Part shown: in pieces, positions 47,669 to 58,037 of the stretch
Position numbering within the stretch: position 1 is the first letter of the stretch
How the letters are laid out: each line of letters opens with the position of its first letter
Assembly: GCA_949358305.1 (NCBI GenBank)
Contig: OX442320.1
Span: 11,796,259 to 11,860,258, forward strand
Length of the DNA: 64,000 nt
Source of the DNA: Strigamia acuminata
Lineage: Eukaryota; Arthropoda; Chilopoda; Geophilomorpha; Linotaeniidae
Direction of reading: 5' to 3'
The notes under the pieces: model-generated
Seen by the model: only the letters and a program-made list of their open reading frames with translations
Databases searched by the model: none
Told to the model about the DNA's origin: nothing
Position numbers and translations under genes: made by a program

Positions 47669-49581
47669 ATGAAGCTATTTTTACTCGTTGCGACTTTAGT
47701 TTGCGTCAATGCTCGTCATCGGTTACCAGATGGTCCACCGGTAACTTGTTTTATTTCAACAAAAAGCATTTTTCACTATTTTCAACTCCTTTTCACAGTC
47801 AGCATTAATCGAAACCGAAAATGCGGAATACGATGAGGAAGGCCACAAACTCTTCGAAGGAGACATGGTCCTTGATCAAGCGCAGTTAGATTTCCTCCAG
47901 AGTCCGATCGATATGAGAAAAGCGTTCAGCGACTTGCAATACCGATGGCCGAATGGGAGAGTTCCGTTTCGAATATCCGAAGCATGTAAATCGCGAAATA
48001 TCTTTAATGATCTTTCCAAAATATAAGGAATATTCTTTTCTTTCGCAATAAAGCACAAAAGGATCGCGCGGCCATCTTGCTCGGGATTCAGCATTGGGAG
48101 GAGAATTCCTGCGTGAGATTCAACGAAGTACCGGATGATTATGTTGGCCCGCATCTAATATTTAGCCATTATGCCGGGTATGAAACCAACTTATAAAATA
48201 TTTTTAACAAACGACGACATTTTATTTTTTTTTTTTTTAAAGTTGCTGGTCATCTGTTGGTCAGCTTTATTATCAACCAGATGGACAAGCCGTATCGATC
48301 GGCCCGGGTTGCAGTTCGGTAAAAACATTTTAAATATAATTTTTTTTGTATTTAAAATTTATTTTGCGTTTAATTGTTTAGATGGGCGTTGTTGCGCATG
48401 AGATCGGACACGCTTTAGGTTTCTACCACGAGCAGTCGCGCCCTGATCGTGATGAGCACGTGGTGGTTCTAAGTGCAAACATAGACGAAAATATGAAACA
48501 CAATTTCCAATTACATAAACAAGTGAATAATTACGACCTTCCGTACGACCTCACATCTCTCATGCACTACGGATCGAATGTATGTATGTTCCGTAGCTAT
48601 AAAAAAAATGAATTTTTAAGATGAAAAATTTCTATTTGAGGGTTTTTCCAATAATGGCAAAAACACTTTGGTCACTAAAAATCCATTACAGCATTTCGTG
48701 ATTGGACAGCGAGATGGTTTGAGTTTCTACGACAAGAAATTGGGAAATGCCATGTATAATTGCTCTGGTAAGAACTAAGAATGGTCCTCAACACCTCAAC
48801 CGCACCTAGTGTCCTAGTGTCCTAGTTAAAACAAAAGAATTGATGAAATTAGTGTTGATTGTATAACAGCAAACTGCGGGGACCGAATTAGATGCGAAAA
48901 CGAGGGCTACGTTGATGAAAACTGTCGCTGCGTTTGTTCGCCAGGATTCTCCGGACAAACTTGCCGAGAAGGACGAGCCGCGCCAGAAGAAAGTGAGCTT
49001 TTCATTTGAGATGACTCAAAAACTGGAAAAATAACAAATGGTTAATTTTAAAGAACCCAGCTGCGGCGGTCCAATATTTCAACCGACGAATATTAGTTCA
49101 CCGAACTATCCAGAAAAGTATCCCGCAAATACTCGATGCGTTTGGGCAGTCATTGTAAGAATATTTCATATCCACGGAACCAACAAAGAGGGACACGTGT
49201 CTCTTTGAATTCAATAAGTATTGTATTGAAGATCGCTTTAAGTGATGATTTTCTGTTTAAAAGGCTCCGTCGGGTCAGAGAGTTCGTGCGCAATTTAGTG
49301 CGTTTGAAATGCTCAACAGATGGGATCCGGAAAAAAACAATTGGTGCATTTGGGACGTTTTCGAGCTGCGTACTAAGAATTTACACGACGGAGAAATGTC
49401 ATTAGAAATTGTTTTTTGTCGTTTTTGTTTTATTTCTAACGATGATGGTTTTTTTTGCAGGTACTGCGATAAAGAGTTGATGGGAAAGACGGTGATATCC
49501 CAATTGAACACGATGGTTCTCGCTTTCAGCACACAGTCAGACTATTACACGGGATTTGAAGCACAAATTGATTTTGTGTAA
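47669..49581 (+). CDS. Astacin-family zinc metalloprotease E (EGF-CUB)
   Basis: Ten exons (47669-47740, 47799-47985, 48054-48177, 48243-48318, 48382-48579, 48641-48767, 48870-48992, 49054-49154, 49264-49397, 49461-49581) give 420 aa in frame. The signal peptide is MKLFLLVATLVCVNA. The switch motif is F-E-G-D, the canonical form. The zinc motif is HEIGHALGFYHEQSRPDRD and the Met-turn SLMHYG, with EGF and CUB after. It is the duplicate of astacin D, with conserved introns and promoter. All catalytic residues are present. Confidence 0.92.
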
Positions 49582-49862
49582 AGAGAGAAGGATAAATGAA
49601 TAAAAATAAGTGAAATAAGCGAAATTGATGGCGTTTTATTGAATGCTTCTAAATAAATCGTTATTGCTCATTTGTAAACACAGCAAAGGAGAAAATTCAC
49701 GACAGAATTCTGATTTGAAAATGGCGCGGTAATCATTACCTAGTGGCAAAATATAAAACAAATAGTTTGTGGTTTTGGCACCGGGTGAAGACATGTGTTT
49801 GCCGCCATTGTTCAGATTTCTTCATCTACAGCTGTTGACACAACTCGTGCGAAGACCTCACG

Positions 49863-50542
49863 ATGGCAGATTCAAACGCCGTCAACTCGATAATCAAGTG
49901 CGTGGATTTTGCTGCTAAAAAGCATAAAGCGCAGCGACGAAAGGACCCGGAACAAACTCCATACATTAACCATCCAATCGGTAAATTTAAAATAAATTGC
50001 CGGTGTATTGATTTTAATTTTTAATTTTTATTTCCAGGTGTCGCTAAATTTCTCGTCGATTGCAAGGTTTACGACCTCGTTGTCCTTGAAGTAAAAAATA
50101 AATTGAAATTTAACGAACAATTAATTTTTAATTGATTTTTAATTTGTTATTTTATTTGTAGGCGGCCATTTTGCACGACACGGTCGAAGATACCGACACG
50201 ACGTTTGACGAAATCGAAGCGGAATTCGGCACGCAAATCTGCAACATCGTGCGCGAAGTGACGGACGATAAAACGTTGCCGAAGGAGCAACGCAAACAGC
50301 TGCAAATCGAGCACGCGCTGCACTCGAGCACCGAAGCAAAACTCGTTAAACTCGCCGACAAATTGTACAATCTCAGCGATTTATTGCGAGTTGTTCCGGC
50401 CGGTTGGTCGCAACAACGCGTACGAGATTACTTCGTTTGGTCCGCCAAAGTGGTGGATAATCTACGTGGAACAAATGTCGAATTAGAAGCCAAATTGGAT
50501 GATGTTTTCAAAAAATCCGGAGTGTTTCCAACGGAAAAATGA
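49863..50542 (+). CDS. HDDC3: MESH1: metazoan ppGpp/NADPH hydrolase (HD domain)
   Basis: Three exons (49863-49980, 50038-50090, 50162-50542) give 183 aa; human MESH1 is 179. It is a Mn2+-dependent HD-family hydrolase related to the hydrolase half of bacterial SpoT. In animals it cleaves (p)ppGpp in vitro and removes the 2'-phosphate of NADPH. HD motifs: K-H in the first helix, NHP near 36-38, and LHDTVEDTD around 61-69 supplying the metal-binding HD and the catalytic ED pair. RxKxxK-like KLADKLYNL occurs later. AAAATGGCGCG upstream near 49718 is a YY1-like promoter motif. It converges with the aminotransferase gene downstream. Confidence 0.93.
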
Positions 50543-50851
50543 TGAAAATTGGTTTAAATGAATGTCAGATTATCGAAATTATGTGAAAATACATGAAATT
50601 GTGTTACAATTAATGTAAATTTATGTAAATTAATGCCGAATATGAACGTAAATACGTAATATATGTTTAATCAATTCATTTTAATGAAATTTTGTGAAAA
50701 CTAATCAAATTTCGTTAAAATTAATGTAAATTAATGCCGAATGTGAACGTAATATATATTTAATCAAGTATAAAATAAGTGGCTAAATTATATTTTGTGT
50801 TACAAGCAAAAGTTTAATGAAATATTGAGTGTGTGATATCTGGGTGTTAAA
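50543..50851. other. Convergent 3' ends of MESH1 and aminotransferase
   Basis: AT-rich sequence with two similar stretches, each containing AAAATTAATGTAAATT and CCGAATRTGAACGTAA (about 50605-50660 and 50710-50760), probably a local duplication of the 3' UTR. No gene was seen. Confidence 0.6.
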
Positions 50852-52647
50852 CTATTGACGGCCGTCCATGAATTCCGACATGTAATCAGCCAGTTTTTGA
50901 ACATCTTCGAGTGTGACCGCATTGTAAAGTGATGCGCGAATTCCGCCGACGGATCTGCAAGAAAAATTGAACGGTGACGAGTGAGACGATTTGTTTGCCG
51001 CATTTTGTTTCTTACCGATGCCCCTTTAGTTCGACCATTTGTCGTTGTCTGGCGCCGTCGATGAATTCCTTCTCCAGGGTCGCGTCGCCGCTCACGTCGT
51101 TTTTCGTTATTCGGAATGGCACGTTCATTCTGCTGCGCACTTCTTTTTGGATAAAGTTTCTGCAAATTTATTGGTGAATAGTATAATTTTTAGATAAAAT
51201 TTGCAGCTTTTAGGGTAAAATTTCGAATATTTTATAAAAATTTTCAATTTTTATGGAAAAATATTGAAATTTTTGCGAAATTTGGGCAATTTTGTCAAAA
51301 AAGGAGGTAATTTTGTGTTCGTTTTACGTGTAGAATCCGTTGGAACTGTCGATAATATCATACAACAACTGAGATTTCTTGTCGGCCAAATGTTCCATGA
51401 CGTCGATTCCTCCCGACTTCTTCGCCCACTCCAAGACGAGATTGATGCTGTACAGACTAAATCAAACTAATCAATTACTGATCTTTCTACTTCTCAATCC
51501 CTTCGCATTCCCGCACCTAAAAGTCGGCGGAGTATTGTAGAGCGAGCCATTCTCGATCTGGGTTTTGTAATCCCAAATGGACGGACACAAATTGGAAGCG
51601 GATCCAATCAAATCTTCGCGAACGATTACCATAGTTGTGCCCGCACAACCGATGTTTTTCTGCGCTCCGGCGAACACGGCGCCAAACTGCACAGAAGAAA
51701 AGACAAAAAACAAAAAAACACGATTTTAAGTGGTTAAAATGGAATGAATTCGCTTTACTTTGGTAATATCGAATTTGCGAGACATGATGTTGGACGACAT
51801 ATCACAAACGAGTGGAACATCGGTTCCAGTTTCAGGAATGAAATTGAATTCGACTCCATTTATGGTCTCGTTGTCGCAATAATACAAGTACGAGGCGCTG
51901 CTAGATATTTCCCAGTCGGAGATTCGTGGAATGCCTACAAAATTCAATTTTATTGAGAAACATTTGTAATTTATCGTTTTTTAATATTTTCCTTACTTGT
52001 ATATTCAGTGTGAGACTTGGGTAGAATATTTCTCGCTACTCCGTACTTAGAAGCCTCCTTGACGGCTTTCGCCGACCAACTGCCGGTAACTACGTAATCA
52101 GCACTGCCATTATTCATCAAATTCAAAGGAACGGCTGCGAATTGTCCAGTTCCACCGCCTTGCAGGAAGAGAATTTTGTAATTGCTCGGAATATTTCTTC
52201 ATAAAATTAAGTAAAATTTAAATTAAATTAATTTTTCAATTTTTTGTTTATATTTCTTTTACAATAAATTGCGCGTGGTTTCTTCGGTGGATTTAACCAA
52301 ATTCATAAAATCAGCAGAACGGTGACTAAGTTCTGAAAATAACGATTTTTCGTTTTACAAATAATCGATAAAATATTTCGAATGTTTTAGAAATATTTAA
52401 TATGTAATACCTAACATACTTATTCCAGAATTATTGTAATTAAGCAAATCTTTTTGGATGGTCTGCAACACCTGCAAAATAAATAAATAAACAAAAGTTG
52501 GCAAATGTCGAGTTTTTTCGCGGTTTTTCGGCGCAAATCGCATCAAACTCGTCCAAGTCCGCCGGCGAGGCGTCATAATGTGTAATTTACCTCATCGGGG
52601 AGTTTAGCAGGTCCAGCTGCAAAATTTATTACTCGTTTACCATCCAT
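50852..52647 (-). CDS. PSAT1: Phosphoserine aminotransferase (PSAT)
   Basis: This PLP enzyme of serine synthesis converts 3-phosphohydroxypyruvate and glutamate to phosphoserine. Read from 52647 downward in about nine exons: [14 protein letters not shown] at the start (typical NFxAGPAxLP), [27 protein letters not shown] (cofactor phosphate site), [26 protein letters not shown], then [11 protein letters not shown] with the PLP-binding Lys. Next come [24 protein letters not shown] and the C-terminus with [12 protein letters not shown]. Length is close to the usual 370. The boundary of the short first exon at about 52590 is uncertain by a base or two. The gene is head to head with pyruvate kinase, 1.3 kb away. 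Confidence 0.92.
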
Positions 52648-53937
52648 TAGTGCAGAATTTGGGCTCGAAAAGTTGCAGATGTTTCGATCGACGATCGAGC
52701 GCGTCTTTTTATTAGATTGTTGGAATCGGGTCGAGCCTCTATCGGAGTGTTGGGCTTGAGAACTATGCGGAATTCATACAAGGAGCAATAAGAAAAGATT
52801 GTTTGACACCGTGGTAGAGATTAGTTGTGTATTGCTGGTTTTGCAGAAGGGTCAAAAGTTCAAGACCACTACGAGGTTTATTTTTTTATTTTTTTATTTT
52901 ATTTTTTGTTTTGACTTTATGGAAATTAATAAAATGAGATAAGGTGGCTCGTTTTGAATTTCGAATTTACTGTTTTACGCGATTTGTTTTTTAAAATAAA
53001 TAAATTTTGGTAATGACGCCGTGGGTTACGTCATCGTAAACTGATAAAGTTATAAAACAAGAATTAAAACGAAAAATAATGTTTTTTAATAAAACAATTT
53101 TTATTATTAATTTATTTTACGATTTATTGTGCAAAATCAAACTAAAATTTCAACGATCTTCGTAATTTATGTTTAAAACTACGTTTTAAGAACCGATATC
53201 GCCTTTTAGAAATACCCGCAGAACATTTTCCGCGATATCGTCTGCTATTTCCTGTTGCTGGAGTGCTGGAGTTTTTCCCCTGGTTGAGTTATTTTGCCCA
53301 CGAAAAAAAAAACGCCCAGCAACTCAACTACGCTCAACAGTAATTTAATTCAACTTTTAATTAATTTTAATTTAAAAATATAGAAAAAAAGAAAATAATT
53401 TCGAACAAATTGATGCCAACTTTTCCGAAAACCATCTTGTCACATGACAATACCATTCTTTATTTGCTATTCAAAATCCGAATCTATTTTGACTTTTTGA
53501 CTTATCCCGCTTACGGATTCGTACAAAAATCAAATTAGGCCCCGCAACACGCATACACAACACCGTTCTCCCGTTGAAACTTAATAGATCATTCCGTTCG
53601 CGACCGATTCGACTCTCAGAACTGCTTGAACCTCGACCCTCCCGTGCTGGCACACGGAATTTCATCGTGTGATACTCGAATTACCAAAAACGAGCGTTGA
53701 ATTTCTTCATTAGGGTCACTTAAAGCCGACAAGGTTGGAATTCGATCAAGATTTGATAATAATTGCGTGAATTTGTTGGTTTTTGCTCAATGACCTTCAG
53801 CAGAGGACAATGCAAAAGTGGTTACGTAACATAATTTAATAAAAGCTAAAAATTCACGTGATTAAAATTGAAGGAAATTGATTTTGCGAGAAAATAATGT
53901 TTGAATTGTGATTAATCTTTATTTTTTGTCCGTCCAG
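52648..53937. other. Divergent promoter region, aminotransferase / pyruvate kinase
   Basis: This 1.3-kb region is shared by the two start regions. It holds TTACGTCATCG (about 53026), T-rich stretches, and GC-richer sequence around 53500-53650. No coding exon was recognised, though a non-coding first exon of pyruvate kinase is likely because its ATG follows CCGTCCAG. Confidence 0.5.
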
Positions 53938-56849
53938 ATGTCTTCGGTTAAAGTTCCAACGCAGCAACAAGCAGCAGCCGACGCCATGACTTATATTGAC
54001 CACATGTGCGCGCTGGACATCGATTCTCCGCCCGCCAAATTGAGGAAAACTGGCATAATATGCACCATTGGTGGGCAAAAGGTGCGCCATTGATGGGAGT
54101 GTGTGTTTTAATTGGTTTTGTTGCGGTTTAGGACCAGCGTCGAGGTCGGTGCCCATTTTGGAGGAGATGATGTTGGCGGGGATGAATATTGCGCGCATGA
54201 ATTTCTCCCATGGCACGTACGAAGTGAGCAAATTGTTCCATTGATTTCTATTCTTTTTGCTCATACTTTTATTTATTTTAATTAAATATTTTTTTTAGTA
54301 TCATTCGGGGACTATTGCGAATGTTCGAGAGGCAGTGGCGAATCTTAGCAAGAAAATGAATGTTTCTTTTCCGGTTGCGATTGCTTTGGATACGAAGGGA
54401 CCTGAAATACGAACTGGGTTGCTGGAAGGGGTAAACACTCGAAACAGAAAAATATTAAAATATTTTTGGGTTTTTTTTGTTGTGGTTTTTGGTGGAATTG
54501 CAAGGTTAAAAAATAATTTGGTGGTTTTAAATGAAAATTGAGGATTTTTCGAGAGGATTTGGGGAATAATTGTTGTAACTTAGGTTTTCATAAAATTTAT
54601 ATTTTTTAAGTTCTATTTTTTAGATTTTTGATAAAATGTCAAATTTTAACGATGTTTTTTGGTGGTTTTTGATGATTTTTTGGTGGTTTTTGATAATTTT
54701 TTGGTGGTTTTTGATGATTTTTTGATGACATTTCGTATTTTTTGCTGAATTTTGGAAATGTGATGATTTTAGGGTCCGTCAGCTGAAGTGGAAATGATAA
54801 AGGGCCACAAACTAAGAGTGACCATAGACGACGCATATAAAGAGAAGTGTTCGGCAACCATGGTGCACGTTGACTACAAAAACATAGTTCGCGTGATCGA
54901 AGTCGGAAATCGGATTTTTATCGATGACGGACTCATTTCTTTGATTGCCACAGATAAAGGTAGAAAAAAAAATGAATGGCAAATTTATTTATTAATAAAT
55001 CGGTCGATTTCACTCAGGCTCTGATTACATTGAATGCGAGATCGAAAATGGCGGCAAATTGGGAAGCAAGAAAGGTGTGAATTTGCCCGGGGTTCCCGTC
55101 GATTTACCCGCTGTGTCTGAAAAAGACAAAAGCGATTTGTTGTTCGGAGTCGATCAAAAGGTAGAATTGCATTTTTGTGTTTGGATTTTTTGGTTAATTA
55201 TTTTTTTTTTTAGGTTGATATGATTTTTGCGTCGTTTATTCGAAGCGCGGACGGCGTGAAAACGATTCGAAATGTGTTGGGAGAAGCTGGAAAGGAAATC
55301 AGGATTATTTCGAAAATTGAGAATCATCAAGGAGTCAAAGCGTAAAATTAAATTTTGTTAAATTAGTCGAAATTTGTGAATTTTGTTTAAATTTCTGAAA
55401 AATTTCTTCAATTTGGTGAAATTTATTCAAAATTTCCTGAAATTTTGTTTAAATTTCTGAAAAATTGAGAAATTTTGTTTAAATTTATTCAAAATTTCCT
55501 GAAATTTTGTTTAAATTTCTGAAAAATTGAGAAATTTGATGAAAAATCTTGAGAAATTTGTTGAAGATTGTCAAACATTTCTGAAATTTTTGGCAATAAA
55601 TGCTGAAAAATGAATTATTTTTTAGAATCGACTCGATAATCGACGCCAGCGATGGAATTATGGTCGCTCGTGGCGACTTGGGAATCGAAATTCCACCGGA
55701 AAAAGTATTCATTGCGCAGAAAATGATGATAACCAAATGCAATAAAGTCGGAAAGCCCGTCGTTTGTGCCACACAAGTAAACAAAACAAAAAAAAAACTG
55801 AATTTCTAGACACTTACTACTTAATCTGATTGTAGATGCTCGAAAGCATGGTTTCGAAACCAAGACCAACGCGAGCTGAAGGAACCGACGTAGCGAATGC
55901 CGTGCTGGATGGCGCCGACTGCGTCATGTTGTCCGGCGAAACCGCCAAAGGAGATTATCCGTTGGAAGCCGTGAAAATCATGAATAGTGTACGAAACACG
56001 ATTAATTTTGCCATTTTATTTTGATAATTAATGGATGTTTGGCTCGCAGATTTGCATCGAAGCCGAAGCAGCAATTTGGCATCGAGTTTTGTTCATTGAA
56101 TTGAGCAATCGCGTCCCTACGCCGGTGGATGCGGCGCACGCCATCGCGATTGCTGCCGTCGAAGCATCTTTCAAGTGCGGAGCTAGCGCTATAGTTGTTA
56201 TAACCACCACTGGACGGTGCGCTTTTGATATCGGATGATATTTTTCGTCTTTTTCTTAAGGTTTAATTTTTTTAAATCCAGATCGGCGCATTTGATATCG
56301 AAATATCGACCTCGCTGTCCGATCCTTGCCGTTACGCGATACGATCAACCCGCTCGCCAATGTCACTTATGGCGCGGAATTCTGCCAATTCATTTTACAG
56401 GTTTGGTTGGAACGGGAGTTCTAGCTCACTTGATGAAACATGCGTTTTGTGTGCAAAAATTCATGTATTTTAGTAGAAATGAGTATTTCTTTTGGGTTTA
56501 AAATTGGTTATTTTAGATGGAAAATGAATGTTTTAGGCACTTTAATGCAGTTTTTAAGCGCAAAAATGGAATTTTATTGAAGGAAAATGGATTTTAGTAC
56601 TGAAACGAATTGCGTTTTCGGTCTAAAAATGTATTTTTTGGCACAATATGCAGAGTAAATAATTTGGAGATTTGATTTTTAGAACCAAGAGAGGCCGATT
56701 GGACGGCAGACATCGACAAGCGAATCCAATACGCGTTAGATCAAGGGAAGAAGCGCGGCTTCATGAAAGCCGGCGACGCGGTCATTGTGATAACTGGATG
56801 GAGACAGGGAGCCGGTGCTACCAACACCATGCGTATTTTGTACGTCTGA
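53938..56849 (+). CDS. Pyruvate kinase
   Basis: This enzyme makes pyruvate and ATP from phosphoenolpyruvate and ADP at the end of glycolysis. Eleven exons (53938-54070, 54132-54223, 54299-54430, 54773-54959, 55018-55160, 55214-55341, 55626-55776, 55836-55988, 56050-56216, 56282-56400, 56683-56849) give 523 aa in frame; the family norm is about 530. Motifs: [35 protein letters not shown] with the catalytic Lys, [10 protein letters not shown] (metal binding), [19 protein letters not shown] and the C-domain end [16 protein letters not shown]. The last codons read through a strong GTACGT donor; splicing to the acceptor before 57002 would replace the last residues Y-V with N-V-D. Intron 3 holds a 21-bp array and intron 6 a 62-bp one. 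Confidence 0.94.
54655..54725. repeat. 21-bp array in pyruvate kinase intron 3
   Basis: GGTGGTTTTTGATGA units with GGTGG at 54661, 54682 and 54703, exactly 21 bases apart. Confidence 0.9.
55380..55560. repeat. 62-bp (2 x 31) array in pyruvate kinase intron 6
   Basis: CCTGAAATTTTGTTTAAATT recurs after 62 bases. The half-units, each with GAAATTTTGTTTAAATTT, are about 31 bases long. Confidence 0.8.
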
Positions 56850-58037
56850 AATTAATTCTTTAATTTGACAAGGTTTTAATTTTAATTTTCCTTAACGGCT
56901 TGTTTACTTAACTAATTTTGATTTTATTTTCCATTTTTTTGAGTTTTAGTTTCGCATGAATTTTTATTTAATTTATTTTTATTTATTTTTGTTTTTGTTT
57001 AGAAATGTAGATTAAGTAATCTGCGTCTGTATACACGTCGTAACCCGCACAGCATGCCAAATTTGCACTTTATTATTATTATTATTATTTTATTAACATC
57101 GATATAATTAATTAAATTAATCGAAATTAATATTTTTTTAATTTTTTCTGTTTTGTTTTGTCGAATTATTTGTATTTACTCCTCCAGTGACAAACGAAAT
57201 GTTAGTTGAATCAATTTATTTGTTTGTATGTCGGAATAAAAATTCTAGTTGTTAAATAAATAAAATTAAAAATTGAATGGTTTTTATCTTTGTACGATGG
57301 TTCTAGGGGAGACATTAGCATGGATTCTTACAGAGGGTATTGCGAAAGACCTGCGTTCCAAAGTACTTGTGATTGGCTGGAGCAAACGAGATTGTCTAAA
57401 TTTCAGAGTTGAACAAGTGTTGTTGTTTTTACTTTTAGCAATTTAATGTTTATTTTGTTAAATTTAGTTTAAAATAAACGATTTGCAAGTTGAATTTTAT
57501 TTTATATTAAATTATTTCGTGAATTATTTGTGTAATGGCAAATTGCATAGTGCCCGCAAGGTGCCCAATGGCAACGAGGCTTAAATCGATTAGACATCAA
57601 AGAAATATAACTGACGAACGTAATAATTGAAATGAAATGGAGTTTATTAAGAAGTTTTGTAACAATTTAAAAATGGTTTGATAATTTAATCAGTAAATCA
57701 GCTTCGGTTAGGCAGCCAGCCGAAATAATGGTAGTGCCTGCATGGTGCCGACTGTTAAAACGTGCACTGTATGACAAGCAGAAGTACCGTAATCGAGCGC
57801 CGTATTGTATAAATGCTTATTTATTTACGTAAATTAATTTTTTATTTATATTGTTCATTTTAAAAAATAAATTTCTTAGATCTCGACAAATTTCCTCTCT
57901 CGTTTGTATTGTCTCGCGAGATTCACGTTTGTACGAGAACGAGCGAAATTATTGATCAGTGTTTCGGCGTCATGGAGGAAGGTTAGACATCTGCAGCTTT
58001 TCCATCTGCTTCTATTCATTTTCCCCATCCGAACAGC
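56850..58037. other. Spacer: pyruvate kinase 3' UTR and promoter of the last gene
   Basis: The left part has (ATT)n at 57070-57100 and AATAAA at about 57234. A near-repeat TAGTGCC(C/T)GCA(A/T)GGTGCC occurs at 57548 and 57732. A TCTCGCGAGA palindrome at 57912-57921, a known animal core-promoter motif, lies about 120 bases before the ATG at 58038. A short uORF (ATG at 57972) precedes it. No gene was seen. Confidence 0.5.
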
